Below are positions 28,683-38,109 of a stretch of DNA of 64,000 bases, piece after piece. The DNA lies in contig NZ_FODB01000003.1 of NCBI RefSeq assembly GCF_900110265.1, forward strand, positions 31,803 through 95,802, given 5' to 3'. The notes beneath the pieces are model-generated. The model was not told where the DNA came from and ran no database searches. It was given only the letters and a program-made list of their open reading frames with translations. The stretch's first letter is position 1. Each line of letters begins with the position of its first letter. The stretch comes from Vreelandella aquamarina (GTDB lineage: Bacteria; Pseudomonadota; Gammaproteobacteria; Pseudomonadales; Halomonadaceae). The position numbers and the translations under genes are program-made.

Positions 28683-29770
28683 TGACCTGGGCGCTGAGTG
28701 TGCCCCTGCTGCCTGAGGAGTCCCTTTCATCATGGCTCGTTCGGGCGGCGTTGCGACAGGGGTGTGATCCTTTGTCGCTCACCGGGGCTATTTGGCCAAC
28801 ATGGCGTATATGGACGAGGGACATTGATAGGGAAATACCCCTCGCAAGAATGCGCCCATTAGTGAATGCCTCGGGGATATCTTCCGCTAAGTTTCAGAAA
28901 GCGGGGATGCGGGACGATTGTGAGAAAGTGGTCGGTTACTCGTTACCGGAAACCCGGACTTGGCCCTGGTTGTTGGCACTCGGCAGCCGAAATCGAACCC
29001 GCCATGGAGGACAACAGGTATGCACGTTGTGCTTGGCAGAGGACTCAACCCCCTACTTGCGCCGGCACTGGCGATTCGCTTGGCACACTGGGTGCCGCTT
29101 TCATGGGGTGCAGCTGGTAGATGAGTGCCCAGCATGCAAGGCCCCTATAGAGCCCCATCGCCTGACAGCGGAAGATCAACATTTAGCTCAATGCAGCCGG
29201 TGTCATAACGATTTTAGAAAGGCGGTATGCACGTCGCCTTTACCTGAAGCGTTCAGTGTTCAAGTGATGGCTGATCGTGTGTTAGAACAGGATAAGGTGA
29301 CGTTTAGGCAGGCCTCTATCGCACCCGCCGATTGGTTTTCTATGGTGGCCTTTTTTATTGGCGTTATACGGCGTGCAAGTCGGCGGCCTGTGTCACCCCT
29401 GGCCGATGCGCTTCTTTCATTGGGCATTTCGGTTACGGATTGCCGAATGCCTGTGTCTGGCCTGGCGTTTGAGCTGCTGGCTGTCAGCGAGCGTTGTGCC
29501 TTATTGGTAGCGTTGGAACGCTTGCTCAGTATGGGCCTTGAAGAAACGTTCAGCGTTCTGGTCGCGTGCAATGTCAAAACGAGCGCGCTTCATGATCCCC
29601 GAAGGTCGCCCCCCGTTGTGTTGTTGCCGCTGCTATCACGGTTATCTCACCACCCTCATGGGCCGCATCGCCGCCGTGTTCCCCCGGCTTGTCGCCCCAT
29701 GTCGGAACGCGCTGTTAGAGCCTCATGGGCGCGTTTAAAACGCAGAATGAAAGCGGAGCCAACCTCTTGA
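28682..29770 (+). CDS. TniQ/TnsD-family target-site selection protein
   Basis: TniQ proteins recruit TnsC to a target. The 362-aa protein starts with the TniQ signature LPEESLSSWLVRAALRQG (about residues 10-27). A zinc-finger block follows: CTLCLAED, then RFAWHTGCRFHGVQLVDECP with the paired CPAC and CSRC cysteines. The C-terminal part is basic (HHPHGPHRRR...RLKRRMK). It is shorter than Tn7 TnsD (508 aa), so it may work with an additional DNA-binding partner such as the adjacent TnsF-like protein. Its end overlaps the next reading frame. Confidence 0.85.
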   Translation: MTWALSVPLLPEESLSSWLVRAALRQGCDPLSLTGAIWPTWRIWTRDIDREIPLARMRPLVNASGISSAKFQKAGMRDDCEKVVGYSLPETRTWPWLLALGSRNRTRHGGQQVCTLCLAEDSTPYLRRHWRFAWHTGCRFHGVQLVDECPACKAPIEPHRLTAEDQHLAQCSRCHNDFRKAVCTSPLPEAFSVQVMADRVLEQDKVTFRQASIAPADWFSMVAFFIGVIRRASRRPVSPLADALLSLGISVTDCRMPVSGLAFELLAVSERCALLVALERLLSMGLEETFSVLVACNVKTSALHDPRRSPPVVLLPLLSRLSHHPHGPHRRRVPPACRPMSERAVRASWARLKRRMKAEPTS

Positions 29771-31194
29771 ATCAACACCAAACGGTCGACTGCGATGAGT
29801 GTGGCCGAGAAGTCTCCAAATTGTGGCGACGCCATAAAGGGCACGGCTACTGTTCAACTTGCTATGCTCGTGTGTTTAAGCGGCGGATGTGCCCACGATG
29901 TGGTGAGTTAGCCCGTCTGCCTAAGAATGACCCAGACGCCGTCTGTCGTCAGTGCAACGTTGACAAACCGTGTGCACGATGTGGAAAAGCCAGTTCAGAC
30001 TACAACATCGGCAAGGTCACTCCCTACGGCCCTGTCTGTATCGCCTGCGCTCCCTATTTCAAAGAACCAGAGCCCTGCGAGGCGTGTGGGAAAGCATCTC
30101 AACGTCTTACCCGAGTGGCGCGTATGGGGCATGATCATCGCTTATGTCCACGCTGTTCGACAGCAGACCACGGTACCTGTTCTGCATGTCGTCGACATCG
30201 TTTATTGGTGGTGGCACCCAACGGGGATGCGTTGTGCAAAGCCTGTAATGAGCAAGGGGAAATTGCCTGCCCATCGTGTGGTAATCCCATGCCAGCGGGT
30301 CGAGGTGATGCCTGTGAGCCCTGCTATTGGACGCGAACATGCCGTAAACGCATCACCATTGGCCAAGCCGGTATCACTACCAAAGCGTTAAGTGAGGCCT
30401 TTGGGGAATTTGGTGAATGGCTGATTCGTATCACTGGGCCGCATAAGGCTGCCCTCAAGATCAATCATTTCTTCTCGTTCTTCCTTGAGCTCGACCAGGC
30501 ATGGTCACGGATACCGAGCTATTCGGAGCTACTTCATCACTTCGGGGCGGAGGGCTTGCGGCGTGTGAGGCTTCCCATGCGATGGTTGCATGAAGAGCAA
30601 GGGGTAGAGCCGGATCACCAAGCAAAGCGGATCGACTCAGAGAAAAGACGTATTCAAGCGTGTCTCAGTTCTATGCCGTTCGCTTCGCTATCAGACCAAG
30701 TGCTGCAAGCCTATTGGCTGCAATTGGAAACCCGTATAGAGGCGGGCAAAACGTCCCACACCTCCGCACGACTTGCACTAAGAGCGGCAGCCGCATTGCT
30801 ACTCGCTACTAACCGGGAGGGGCAGCGACTGCCTCAACAGGGCGATGTGGACAACTATTTGCATGCGGTGCCCGGACAAGCAGCCTCGGTCACGGGGTTT
30901 ACTAATTTCTTAAATCGCCAACATGCCACCACGTTGGCTCCTCGGGTGGATGTAAAACGGGCAAGAAAGCGGCGAAAAGAAACACTAGCCCGCACCCTGA
31001 TGACGATGGCCCGGTGTGCTGATCAAGGAGAGGCCTGGAGGGAGGCATGGATCGTTGCTGCCATGGAGTATTTCCATGACACAAAATTAACGCAGAAAAT
31101 GCTTCGACAACAGACCGTAGAGCGGACGACAGACGGGATACAGGTGGTAGTGGGTGGCGTTACCTACTGGCTGCCTCTGGATATTGAGTGCTAA
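29725..31194 (+). CDS. TnsF-like protein: six zinc ribbons plus inactivated tyrosine-recombinase-like domain
   Basis: The protein has up to 489 aa. Residues about 20-215 carry six tandem Cys4 ribbons (CDEC/CSTC, CPRC/CRQC, CARC/CIAC, CEAC/CPRC, CSAC/CKAC, CPSC/CEPC). The C-terminal half looks like a recombinase SAM-like core-binding domain (about 325-405, TSHTSARLALRAAAALLLAT). The start of a catalytic domain follows (AWIVAAMEYFHDTKLTQKML to VVVGGVTYWLPLD), but the R-H-R-Y catalytic residues are absent. This matches TnsF, a known target selector of Tn6022-like transposons. The start is unclear: ATG at 29725, or TTG at 29767 overlapping the tniQ stop with GCGGAG upstream. Confidence 0.68.
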   Translation: MGAFKTQNESGANLLNQHQTVDCDECGREVSKLWRRHKGHGYCSTCYARVFKRRMCPRCGELARLPKNDPDAVCRQCNVDKPCARCGKASSDYNIGKVTPYGPVCIACAPYFKEPEPCEACGKASQRLTRVARMGHDHRLCPRCSTADHGTCSACRRHRLLVVAPNGDALCKACNEQGEIACPSCGNPMPAGRGDACEPCYWTRTCRKRITIGQAGITTKALSEAFGEFGEWLIRITGPHKAALKINHFFSFFLELDQAWSRIPSYSELLHHFGAEGLRRVRLPMRWLHEEQGVEPDHQAKRIDSEKRRIQACLSSMPFASLSDQVLQAYWLQLETRIEAGKTSHTSARLALRAAAALLLATNREGQRLPQQGDVDNYLHAVPGQAASVTGFTNFLNRQHATTLAPRVDVKRARKRRKETLARTLMTMARCADQGEAWREAWIVAAMEYFHDTKLTQKMLRQQTVERTTDGIQVVVGGVTYWLPLDIEC

Positions 31195-31249
31195 GACACT
31201 GATAGCGCGCAGTCACTTGGAGGGCCCCGCGACTCTGTAGGCGAATGTC

Positions 31250-31270
31250 GCCCCGCCGTTTGGACGGGGC
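31250..31270. terminator. Hairpin between the transposition operon and cargo
   Basis: The 6-bp stem GCCCCG/CGGGGC is extended by one pair past a mismatch and closes a five-base loop (GTTTG). It lies between the convergent tnsF-like gene and the L,D-transpeptidase gene. No clear T-run follows, so termination is only possible. Confidence 0.35.
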
Positions 31271-31320
31271 TATGGCTCTCTACCTATATGCCAGGGCTCA
31301 ACGGGGTGCCAAAAGGCGTG

Positions 31321-32415
31321 TCATGACCGTTGAGATGACGTCAAAACCAGGTCTTCATAAATGCCCTTGATAGCCTTCTCTTCTGGGCTGTGGCGCTGTG
31401 GCTCCTGTTCCTGCTTTGGATGTAGTGGGGTTATAAGCCCGTTAGAGAGTGACAGGACATCGCTGAGCTGCTCGTAATCGAGGTTTACGTTATCGACATT
31501 GTATTGGTTAAGGCGTGTCATGGTCTCTGTGAGTGCGGTCATACTGTGCTCTTCTTCTCCAAGCGGCGGAAAGGCTTGAATCAGCGGCTGACCGCCTTCC
31601 CAACCTATCTTGATCGGCTGATTGATGATGTTGACTTGGGTGCCGGGTGGAATGCGGTCAAATATAGATTCGATGTCTTTGGGTAACATGCGGATACAAC
31701 CTCGGCTTGCGCGCATGCCAATGCCATCGGGCTGGTTGGTGCCGTGAATCAAATAGCCATCGAAGCCTAGGATGATGGCATGGTCTCCTAGCGGGTTATC
31801 GGGGCCGGGCGGTACAACGCTTGGTGCGGTTTCGCCGCGTGCTTCCGCTTCACGTTTTACCGACTCAGGCGGGTACCATGCGGGGTTTTTAATGTTCATG
31901 GTGGTCTCGGTCACACCAAGGGGTGTATCAAACCCTTCGCGACCGATGCCGATAGGATAGGTCTCAACGCGCGGTGTCTCACCGGTTTTGACATCTGGGT
32001 AGTAGTAAAGCCGCAGCTCGGCGATATTGATGACGACCCCAGTACGCTCGACATTCGGCAGGATGAAGCGTCCTGGAATGGTTACTTCAGTACCCACTCC
32101 GGGCACCCAAATACTGACCTCTGGGTTAGCACGTACAATCTCCTGGTAGCCAAGGTTGTGACGTCTGGCAATATCAATCAGAGTATCCTCGTAATTCTTC
32201 ACGATGAAGGTGTCAGCCTCTCCGATAATATTGCCTTCCTCAGGTAGCGGGTAATGCCCCTTGGGCCATTCCGTCTCCTGGGCAGTGGAAGGTTGTGCCG
32301 CCATGGCGACAGGGAGCCATGCCAGAAACGAAACCATCACACTCACGATGAAGCCGATCTGCATTGGCCATGGGAGGAATCTCTTAAGTATTGCTGCGTT
32401 CTTTGCCAAGAGCAT
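31321..32415 (-). CDS. L,D-transpeptidase (YkuD) with LysM-like region
   Basis: L,D-transpeptidases crosslink peptidoglycan or attach lipoproteins in the periplasm. The 364-aa protein has a long basic N-region, then a signal peptide hydrophobic core (GFIVSVMVSFLAWLPVAMA). A LysM-like segment follows (TLIDIARRHNLGYQEIVRAN), then the YkuD domain with IHGTNQPDGIG and the catalytic cysteine motif SRGCIRML. A C-terminal tail of about 90 residues is unassigned. AAGGA 8 bp upstream supports the start. It is the last gene of the cadA-lspA-lnt-ldt operon inside the transposon. Confidence 0.9.
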   Translation of the reverse strand: MLLAKNAAILKRFLPWPMQIGFIVSVMVSFLAWLPVAMAAQPSTAQETEWPKGHYPLPEEGNIIGEADTFIVKNYEDTLIDIARRHNLGYQEIVRANPEVSIWVPGVGTEVTIPGRFILPNVERTGVVINIAELRLYYYPDVKTGETPRVETYPIGIGREGFDTPLGVTETTMNIKNPAWYPPESVKREAEARGETAPSVVPPGPDNPLGDHAIILGFDGYLIHGTNQPDGIGMRASRGCIRMLPKDIESIFDRIPPGTQVNIINQPIKIGWEGGQPLIQAFPPLGEEEHSMTALTETMTRLNQYNVDNVNLDYEQLSDVLSLSNGLITPLHPKQEQEPQRHSPEEKAIKGIYEDLVLTSSQRS

Positions 32416-32417
32416 CG

Positions 32418-33950
32418 CTAGGTTCCTTTTTCATCTAATGCGTCGTTTTTTGATCGAGATAAGTTCAGTTGTAACCCGAGCAGTGTCAGCACCGCAGCGA
32501 GTATCCAAGCGGGGCCACTACCGGTGCGTGTGAAAGGAGTTAGGCCCTGCATCGGGGTCACCTCGCCCGTTAAACTGGCCTGTTCAAACTGTGGGGCACG
32601 GGCTGTGACGTGACCTTGTGAATCGATGATGGCCGTCACGCCATTACTGGTAGCTCGAAGTAGGTGACGACCATTTTCTAAGGCACGTAGACGCGCCATT
32701 TGAAGATGTTGGTGTGGGCCAATGGAACGCCCAAACCACGTATCGTTGGAAACCGTTAATAGCAGCTCGGCATTACGCGCCTGCTGGGCGACATGGTCGG
32801 CAAAAATGATTTCGTAACAAATGGCATTGCCAATGGTGGCTCCAGCCACGTGTAACGGAGCCTGTTCGCCTGACCCTGGGGTCAGGCGAGGTACTGGCAA
32901 GTCGAAAAAAGCAAGGGTGCCAGCGAGGAGACTTTGGAATGGCAAATACTCGCCAAAGGGCACCAAGTGCGCCTTCTGGTATTCGCCCTGCACATCATTT
33001 AGCCCTATGACGCTGTTATAAGAGCGCCCTTCACTGTCGCGTTGCAAAATGCCGGTCAACAAGGCGGTGTCAGGCCCCAGGTCGGACGCTACTTGCTCAA
33101 GTATTTGCTGTGCTTCCTGCTCAAGCATGGGAAGGGCTGCCTCGGGCCAAACGATGAGATCGATATCCCTTGCTTGCTCCCGTGTCATCGCCGTGTAGAT
33201 ACTGATCGCCTCGCGCTGCCCTTGGGCAGTCCACTTAATGCGCTGGTCAAGATTCCCTTGCAGCAATGCCACCCGGATGGGCTTGCCAGCCGGGGTTGTC
33301 CATTGGGCGGGCAATAGGAATGGAACGATCCACAAGGCGGCCATTGGGACAAGGAAACTCCAGCGGCGACGCAGTACCTCTACCCCTAACGTACCTGTCA
33401 GCGCGGTCATGAGTGACAGCAAGTACACACCACCAACGGGCGCCCATGGGGCTAGTGGAGAATCAATCTGAGAGGTGCCCAGCAATAACCAGGGAAAGCC
33501 GGTGAGCATCCAAGTGCGTAGCCATTCGCTCACCACCCACATACCGGCAAAGCTAAGAAAGGCGAACCGTGGCCCCGTGATGCGTCGATAGAGCCCAAAG
33601 GGGACTGCAAAGAAGAGCGCCAGGACGCTGACAAAAAGAGTGGTGAGGAGCATCGCCACCAAGGCCCCGGTGCCACTGAAATCGTGAATAGCAACGAAGA
33701 CCCACGACGTGCCTGAACCGAACAGGCCTACCCCATAGCACCACCCACGCAGGGTGGCCATGGCGGGCGTTAGCAACTGTATCTTCCAATAGACCAGTGC
33801 CACGGCCACTGGGCCAAGCCACCATAGGGAAAAGGGGGCGGCACTCAAGGTGGTCAGCACCCCAGCGGCGAGCGCTACAACGCAATCGACTATTGGTGAG
33901 GAGCGCCCAGCAAAAAGCGTATATTCTTTATCTTTATCGACCACATCCAT
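32418..33950 (-). CDS. lnt: Apolipoprotein N-acyltransferase (transposon-borne paralogue)
   Basis: Lnt adds the third acyl chain to mature lipoproteins at the inner membrane. The 510-aa protein has N-terminal membrane segments and a nitrilase domain with the Glu-Lys-Cys triad: LIVWPEAALP, the KAHLVPFGEYLPF loop and the nucleophile in ICYEIIFAD. A C-terminal membrane segment ends it. The start is taken at 33950, just upstream of which the lspA stop lies. This is presumably a second copy beside a chromosomal lnt elsewhere, which the window cannot show. Confidence 0.92.
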   Translation of the reverse strand: MDVVDKDKEYTLFAGRSSPIVDCVVALAAGVLTTLSAAPFSLWWLGPVAVALVYWKIQLLTPAMATLRGWCYGVGLFGSGTSWVFVAIHDFSGTGALVAMLLTTLFVSVLALFFAVPFGLYRRITGPRFAFLSFAGMWVVSEWLRTWMLTGFPWLLLGTSQIDSPLAPWAPVGGVYLLSLMTALTGTLGVEVLRRRWSFLVPMAALWIVPFLLPAQWTTPAGKPIRVALLQGNLDQRIKWTAQGQREAISIYTAMTREQARDIDLIVWPEAALPMLEQEAQQILEQVASDLGPDTALLTGILQRDSEGRSYNSVIGLNDVQGEYQKAHLVPFGEYLPFQSLLAGTLAFFDLPVPRLTPGSGEQAPLHVAGATIGNAICYEIIFADHVAQQARNAELLLTVSNDTWFGRSIGPHQHLQMARLRALENGRHLLRATSNGVTAIIDSQGHVTARAPQFEQASLTGEVTPMQGLTPFTRTGSGPAWILAAVLTLLGLQLNLSRSKNDALDEKGT

Positions 33951-33954
33951 AGCG

Positions 33955-34458
33955 TTACTCAGAGCGCTTAAAAGCAGGACTTTCACGCCATAACGCCACC
34001 GCGAACATCAATACACCGGCAAATAGCGCGATATCGGCCATGTTAAAGGCGGGCCAATGCCATTCGCCCCAGTAAATGTCCAGATAGTCGACGACGTACC
34101 CTCGCGCTAAGCGATCAACAGTATTACCGAGCGCGCCGCCAAGAATCAGGCTGTACGCACAGGCCTCCAAGCGCGACAGGGGTTTGCATAGCTGCACAAC
34201 CAATACGACGACCACCACCAACGCTAAACCAAGAAAGAGGTAGCGCTGCCAACCCCCTGCTTCTGCGAGAAAGCTGAAAGCGGCTCCTGTGTTCCCGGTA
34301 TAAACCCAGTTAAAAAACGGCGTTAGCGGAATGACTTGGCCAAACGACATCTGAGCATGCACAATTTCCTTGACCAGTTGATCGGCTAGAGCCATCACGC
34401 AAGCTAATGTGAACCATGGCCAGCGACGTGAAGGGCTATCGTGTTGCACTGTTCTCAT
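33955..34458 (-). CDS. lspA: Lipoprotein signal peptidase (transposon-borne paralogue)
   Basis: Signal peptidase II removes lipoprotein signal peptides. The 167-aa protein has four membrane segments and the catalytic-aspartate motifs GGALGNTVDRLARGYVVDYL and FNMADIALFAGV. The start ATG overlaps the cadA stop (ATGA), so it is translated with the efflux ATPase. lspA next to cadA is a recurrent arrangement in mobile cadmium/zinc resistance loci; its role there is not established. Confidence 0.94.
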   Translation of the reverse strand: MRTVQHDSPSRRWPWFTLACVMALADQLVKEIVHAQMSFGQVIPLTPFFNWVYTGNTGAAFSFLAEAGGWQRYLFLGLALVVVVVLVVQLCKPLSRLEACAYSLILGGALGNTVDRLARGYVVDYLDIYWGEWHWPAFNMADIALFAGVLMFAVALWRESPAFKRSE

Positions 34459-36641
34459 GAGGTTACTTTTCCTTGTGACAGGCCTGTCATTGCGGTACTG
34501 GGCGAAAAGCGGTAACCCAGCAGTCGCATGGCGTTCAACGTCACCAGGACGGTAGCACCGGTATCGGCCATCACCGCAATCCACATGCCGGTAATACCCA
34601 GCGCCGTTGTAACTAGGAAAATGGCTTTTAAGCCAAGGGCGAGAACAACGTTGGTTTTCACATTGCGCAGCGTGGCACGAGAGAGGTCTATCAGCTCAGC
34701 GATGCCGGTAACGCGGTTCTTGAGCAAGGCTGCATCGGCGGTTTCCAACGCCACATCCGTGCCGCCCCCCATCGCGATACCCACATCGGCTGCCGCGAGT
34801 GCCGGTGCATCGTTGATGCCATCGCCTACTTTACCGATGGGGCCACGGCCAGCCGCTTGCCAGTCTCGAACATACGCTGCCTTGTCTTCAGGCATTAGTT
34901 CGCCGTACGCTTCAATGCCTAAGCGACCCCCCGTGGCAGCGACGGTGCGGGCATTATCACCGCTGAGCATGACCGCCTGTACGCCTAAACGGGATAGCGC
35001 CGCTAGGCCTTCAATGGCATCTTCGCGTGGCTCATCGCGAACCGCGATCAAGCCCAGTAAACGCTCGCCTTCGACGAGGAGAGCGAGGCTCTTACCGGCT
35101 TCTTCTAACGCGACAATCCGAGCACTGAGACTTTCCTCAAGGATGACTTTCTCGTGAAGGTGACGAGGCGTCATTAAGCTCAGCTCGCGACCCTCCACCT
35201 GGCCGGAAACACCGCGCCCCGCCAGAGCGCGGCCGCCGGTGACGGTGGGGAGGTTGATGCCCGACTGTCGGGCATGCTCAACGATAGCCGTGGCGATAGG
35301 GTGACTGGAATCCCGCTCTATTGCGGCGGCGAGCCGCAATACGCTGTTATCGTCTTCCTCAGCAATCCAAGACTCCACATCTGTGACTCTTGGGGTACCC
35401 GCAGTGAGGGTGCCCGTTTTATCTAATGCCACCAAGCGAAGCTTACCTAACTGTTCAAGAACGGCTCCCCCTTTGATCAGTAGTCCGCGCCGAGCTCCCG
35501 CCGAGAGACCGGCGGCGATGGCGGCTGGGGTGGAAATGACTAACGCGCAGGGGCATGCGATTAACAGCAATGCTAACGCACGGTAAATCGACTCCGACCA
35601 TGCCATGGTCGATACCAGCGGTGGCACTATCGCCATCAGTAGGGCGAGTAAGACGACGGCGGGCATATAGTAATACGCAAAACGATCAATAAAGCGTGCT
35701 ATCGGTGCCTTGGCGGCCTGTGCTTCTTCAACCAGACGAATAACGCGTGCGATCGTATTGTCATCAGCGCCTCGTGTTACCTCCACCTCCAGGGCGGCAT
35801 CAAGATTCACTGTGCCAGCAAAAATGTCATCACCAGGCGCTCGCGAACGGGGTATGGACTCGCCGTTTACCGGCGACTCGTCAATGTCGGAGGTGCCCAC
35901 CAGGATGCGTCCATCGCAGGGTACGCGATCACCGGGCCGCACCAGCACACGCTGCCCGGGTTTAAGTGACTCCGCCGAGACGTCACGCAGATGGCCATTG
36001 TCCATCAGCCTCGCCGTTGAGGGTGTTAAATTTGCCAAGGCTGAGATACTGCGGCGCGCTCGTGAAGCAGCTACCCCTTCGAGTAGCTCACCTACGGCGA
36101 ACAAGAACACGACCATCGCAGCTTCAGCGGCAGCATTGATGGCCAATGCGCCAAGCGCAGCGATGCACATCAGCATCTCTATGGTAAAGGGATTGCGCAT
36201 TTTGAGGGCGCCCCAGGCACTCTGCGCAATGGGTATTAAGCCGACTAGCGTGGCCAAAATGAAAGGCATATTACCCAGCGCAGGCCATGCTAAACGAAGC
36301 GCGAAGGCCACTATCAGCAGATTTCCTGTGATAATGACCAAGCGCCCTTTAGCGGTTTGCCACCAAGAGGATGAAGCACCAGATGCGCGTGTTTGGCCAT
36401 CATGGGAAGCCACTTGATAGCCTAGTTCGTTCAGGATGCCCTCAATGGTCTTTCGCGAGGGGGCCCCGTGATCGTGGTGGTGAATCTTCACTGATCCCGT
36501 GACCGAGCTTGCCGTGACTTCCTCAATGCCTTCCAGTCGCTCTAGCGCCGACACAACCTTGCGCTCACAACCGCCGCAGTCCATGCCTTCAACACGCAGC
36601 GTCAAGGTGGTAGGCGCTGTTGTCGGCGTTGATGTTTTCAT
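34455..36641 (-). CDS. cadA: Cadmium/zinc/lead-transporting P1B-type ATPase
   Basis: This ATPase exports Cd, Zn or Pb from the cytoplasm. The 728-aa protein has an N-terminal heavy-metal-associated domain with GMDCGGCERKV (about residues 19-29). The membrane metal site is CPCALVIST, the phosphorylation motif DKTGTLT, and the hinge GDGINDAPAL. GGAGAGG precedes the ATG. The promoter is MerR-type with a 19-bp spacer (36675-36705), divergent from the cadR-like gene. It heads the operon cadA-lspA-lnt-ldt. Confidence 0.95.
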   Translation of the reverse strand: MKTSTPTTAPTTLTLRVEGMDCGGCERKVVSALERLEGIEEVTASSVTGSVKIHHHDHGAPSRKTIEGILNELGYQVASHDGQTRASGASSSWWQTAKGRLVIITGNLLIVAFALRLAWPALGNMPFILATLVGLIPIAQSAWGALKMRNPFTIEMLMCIAALGALAINAAAEAAMVVFLFAVGELLEGVAASRARRSISALANLTPSTARLMDNGHLRDVSAESLKPGQRVLVRPGDRVPCDGRILVGTSDIDESPVNGESIPRSRAPGDDIFAGTVNLDAALEVEVTRGADDNTIARVIRLVEEAQAAKAPIARFIDRFAYYYMPAVVLLALLMAIVPPLVSTMAWSESIYRALALLLIACPCALVISTPAAIAAGLSAGARRGLLIKGGAVLEQLGKLRLVALDKTGTLTAGTPRVTDVESWIAEEDDNSVLRLAAAIERDSSHPIATAIVEHARQSGINLPTVTGGRALAGRGVSGQVEGRELSLMTPRHLHEKVILEESLSARIVALEEAGKSLALLVEGERLLGLIAVRDEPREDAIEGLAALSRLGVQAVMLSGDNARTVAATGGRLGIEAYGELMPEDKAAYVRDWQAAGRGPIGKVGDGINDAPALAAADVGIAMGGGTDVALETADAALLKNRVTGIAELIDLSRATLRNVKTNVVLALGLKAIFLVTTALGITGMWIAVMADTGATVLVTLNAMRLLGYRFSPSTAMTGLSQGKVTS

Positions 36642-36674
36642 GGTGCCTCTCCTGCCAATGGGCTATGGTTTTTA

Positions 36675-36705
36675 AGTGTAAACCTTGTGGCAACTACAGC
36701 TTCAA
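36675..36705 (-). promoter_or_regulatory. CadR-type operator/promoter of cadA
   Basis: On the minus strand, -35 TTGAAG (36700-36705) and -10 TACACT (36675-36680) are separated by 19 bp. The spacer holds an imperfect dyad (CTGTAGTTGCCACAAGG). The long spacer is characteristic of promoters activated by MerR-family metal sensors. The -10 lies 34 bp before the cadA start. A near copy precedes the CDF exporter gene at 40838-40868. Confidence 0.75.
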
Positions 36706-36727
36706 GCCCTGCGTAAGGAGTTTTACC

Positions 36728-37186
36728 ATGTCGATGATCGGCCAAAGTATCAGCATTGGTGAGTTAGCACGACGAGCCGATTGCAAACCTGAAACGGTTC
36801 GCTATTACGAGCGTATTGGGCTGTTGCGCGATGCGACACGAACCGGTGGGGGGCAGCGCCGCTATGGAGACGACGCTGTGCGGCGCTTGACCTTTATTCG
36901 TCATGCCCGTGACTTTGGCTTTTCGGTGGAGTCAGTGCGAGAGCTTTTGGCCATGTCAGATCAACCTGATATGCCTTGCCAAGAAGTCGATGCCATCGCC
37001 ACGCATCACCTAAAGAAAGTGGAGTCCCGCCTTCAACGACTGTCCATACTGCGTGAGGAGCTTCAACGGATGGTCACACAGTGTGCCGGTGGTAAAGTGG
37101 AAAGCTGCCGAATCATTGAGGTCATCAGTGATCATCAGCTCTGTATCACTGAAAAATCGCACGGAGGGGCTCACGACTTGGGTTAG
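36728..37186 (+). CDS. cadR: MerR-family metal-responsive regulator, CadR/ZntR type
   Basis: The 152-aa protein has a MerR HTH (SIGELARRADCKPETVRYYE, about residues 9-28), a dimerisation helix, and metal-site cysteines Cys84, Cys119 and Cys127. This pattern matches CadR/ZntR/PbrR sensors of Cd, Zn or Pb. An AAGGAG ribosome-binding site fixes the start at 36728, not the earlier in-frame ATG. It is divergent from cadA and shares its operator. Confidence 0.88.
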   Translation: MSMIGQSISIGELARRADCKPETVRYYERIGLLRDATRTGGGQRRYGDDAVRRLTFIRHARDFGFSVESVRELLAMSDQPDMPCQEVDAIATHHLKKVESRLQRLSILREELQRMVTQCAGGKVESCRIIEVISDHQLCITEKSHGGAHDLG

Positions 37187-37214
37187 CACTAACGCTACGC
37201 CCCACGCCCAATGG

Positions 37215-37997
37215 TTAGCCCAGCGAAACATCCAAAAACAGCATGAGTACCAATCCGATGGAGAGGCCCAGCGTGGCCTTTTTTTGGTGCCCGCTTCGAT
37301 GAGTTTCGGGAATAATCTCATGACTGATCACATACAACATCGCCCCCGCTGCAAAGGCCAACCCCCAGGGCAGTAGCGCTTGTGACATGCTGATGACTCC
37401 AGCGCCTAATAAGCCACCTAACGGCTCAACAAGCCCCGTAAGGGCGGCAATCGTCCATGACCGCCAACGTGAATAGCCCACGCCTAGCAGTGATACTGCT
37501 ACGGCCAGTCCTTCTGGGGCATTCTGAAGTCCAATGCCAATCGCTAGTGGAATGCCTCCTTCGCTTCCCCCTGCGCCGAAGGCCACGCCAACGGCCAGCC
37601 CCTCTGGCAGGTTGTGTATCGTAATGGCAATAATAAACAACCAGATACGACGTAGTGAGGCAGCCTCTGGCCCTTCTCGCCCCTGTTCGAAGTGCTCATG
37701 AGGTAAGAGTTCGTTCAGTAGTGCGACCATTCCAATCCCTAGCAAGATGGCCGCACAGGCAATGGCAGCAGGTACCACGCTACCTCCGTAACGCAGCTCC
37801 GAGGCTTCTAAGGAGGGTATGATCAGTGAGAAGAAAGAGGCCGCTAGCATGACGCCAGCGGCGAACCCCAACGCTAAATCGCGAACACCACGATTCGGTC
37901 TTTTGGTAAACAAGATAGGAAGCGCCCCGACAGCCGTCATCAAGCCCGCGGCAAGGCTTCCCAATACCCCCATTGTGACGAGAGAAACCTCTTCCAT
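37215..37997 (-). CDS. ZIP-family divalent metal transporter
   Basis: ZIP proteins move Zn, Fe or Cd toward the cytoplasm. The 260-aa protein has about eight membrane segments. It has the ZIP motif HNLPEGLAVGVAFG in TM4 and GLQNAPEGLAVAVSLLG in TM5. A charged cytoplasmic loop (LLPHEHFEQGREGPEA) lies between TM3 and TM4. It sits downstream of, and convergent with, cadR. An importer beside exporters suggests metal homeostasis rather than simple detoxification; direction here is inferred from family only. Confidence 0.88.
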   Translation of the reverse strand: MEEVSLVTMGVLGSLAAGLMTAVGALPILFTKRPNRGVRDLALGFAAGVMLAASFFSLIIPSLEASELRYGGSVVPAAIACAAILLGIGMVALLNELLPHEHFEQGREGPEAASLRRIWLFIIAITIHNLPEGLAVGVAFGAGGSEGGIPLAIGIGLQNAPEGLAVAVSLLGVGYSRWRSWTIAALTGLVEPLGGLLGAGVISMSQALLPWGLAFAAGAMLYVISHEIIPETHRSGHQKKATLGLSIGLVLMLFLDVSLG

Positions 37998-38109
37998 ACC
38001 GATTACCTGTCTTGTGGTAGATGAGTGATCACAGCGCTAGGGTTCCATAACGAGGCAAGCACACGTTCACGTTACTAACAATCCATGCAACGTTGCTAAG
38101 CACGGGTGG

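Noticed and set aside
28682..29770. Frameshift or split of tnsD and the following gene into one protein
   Set aside because: The overlap looks like one long TnsD broken in two. But the first product has a complete TniQ core and basic tail, and the second has its own zinc-ribbon domain, so two genes fit better.
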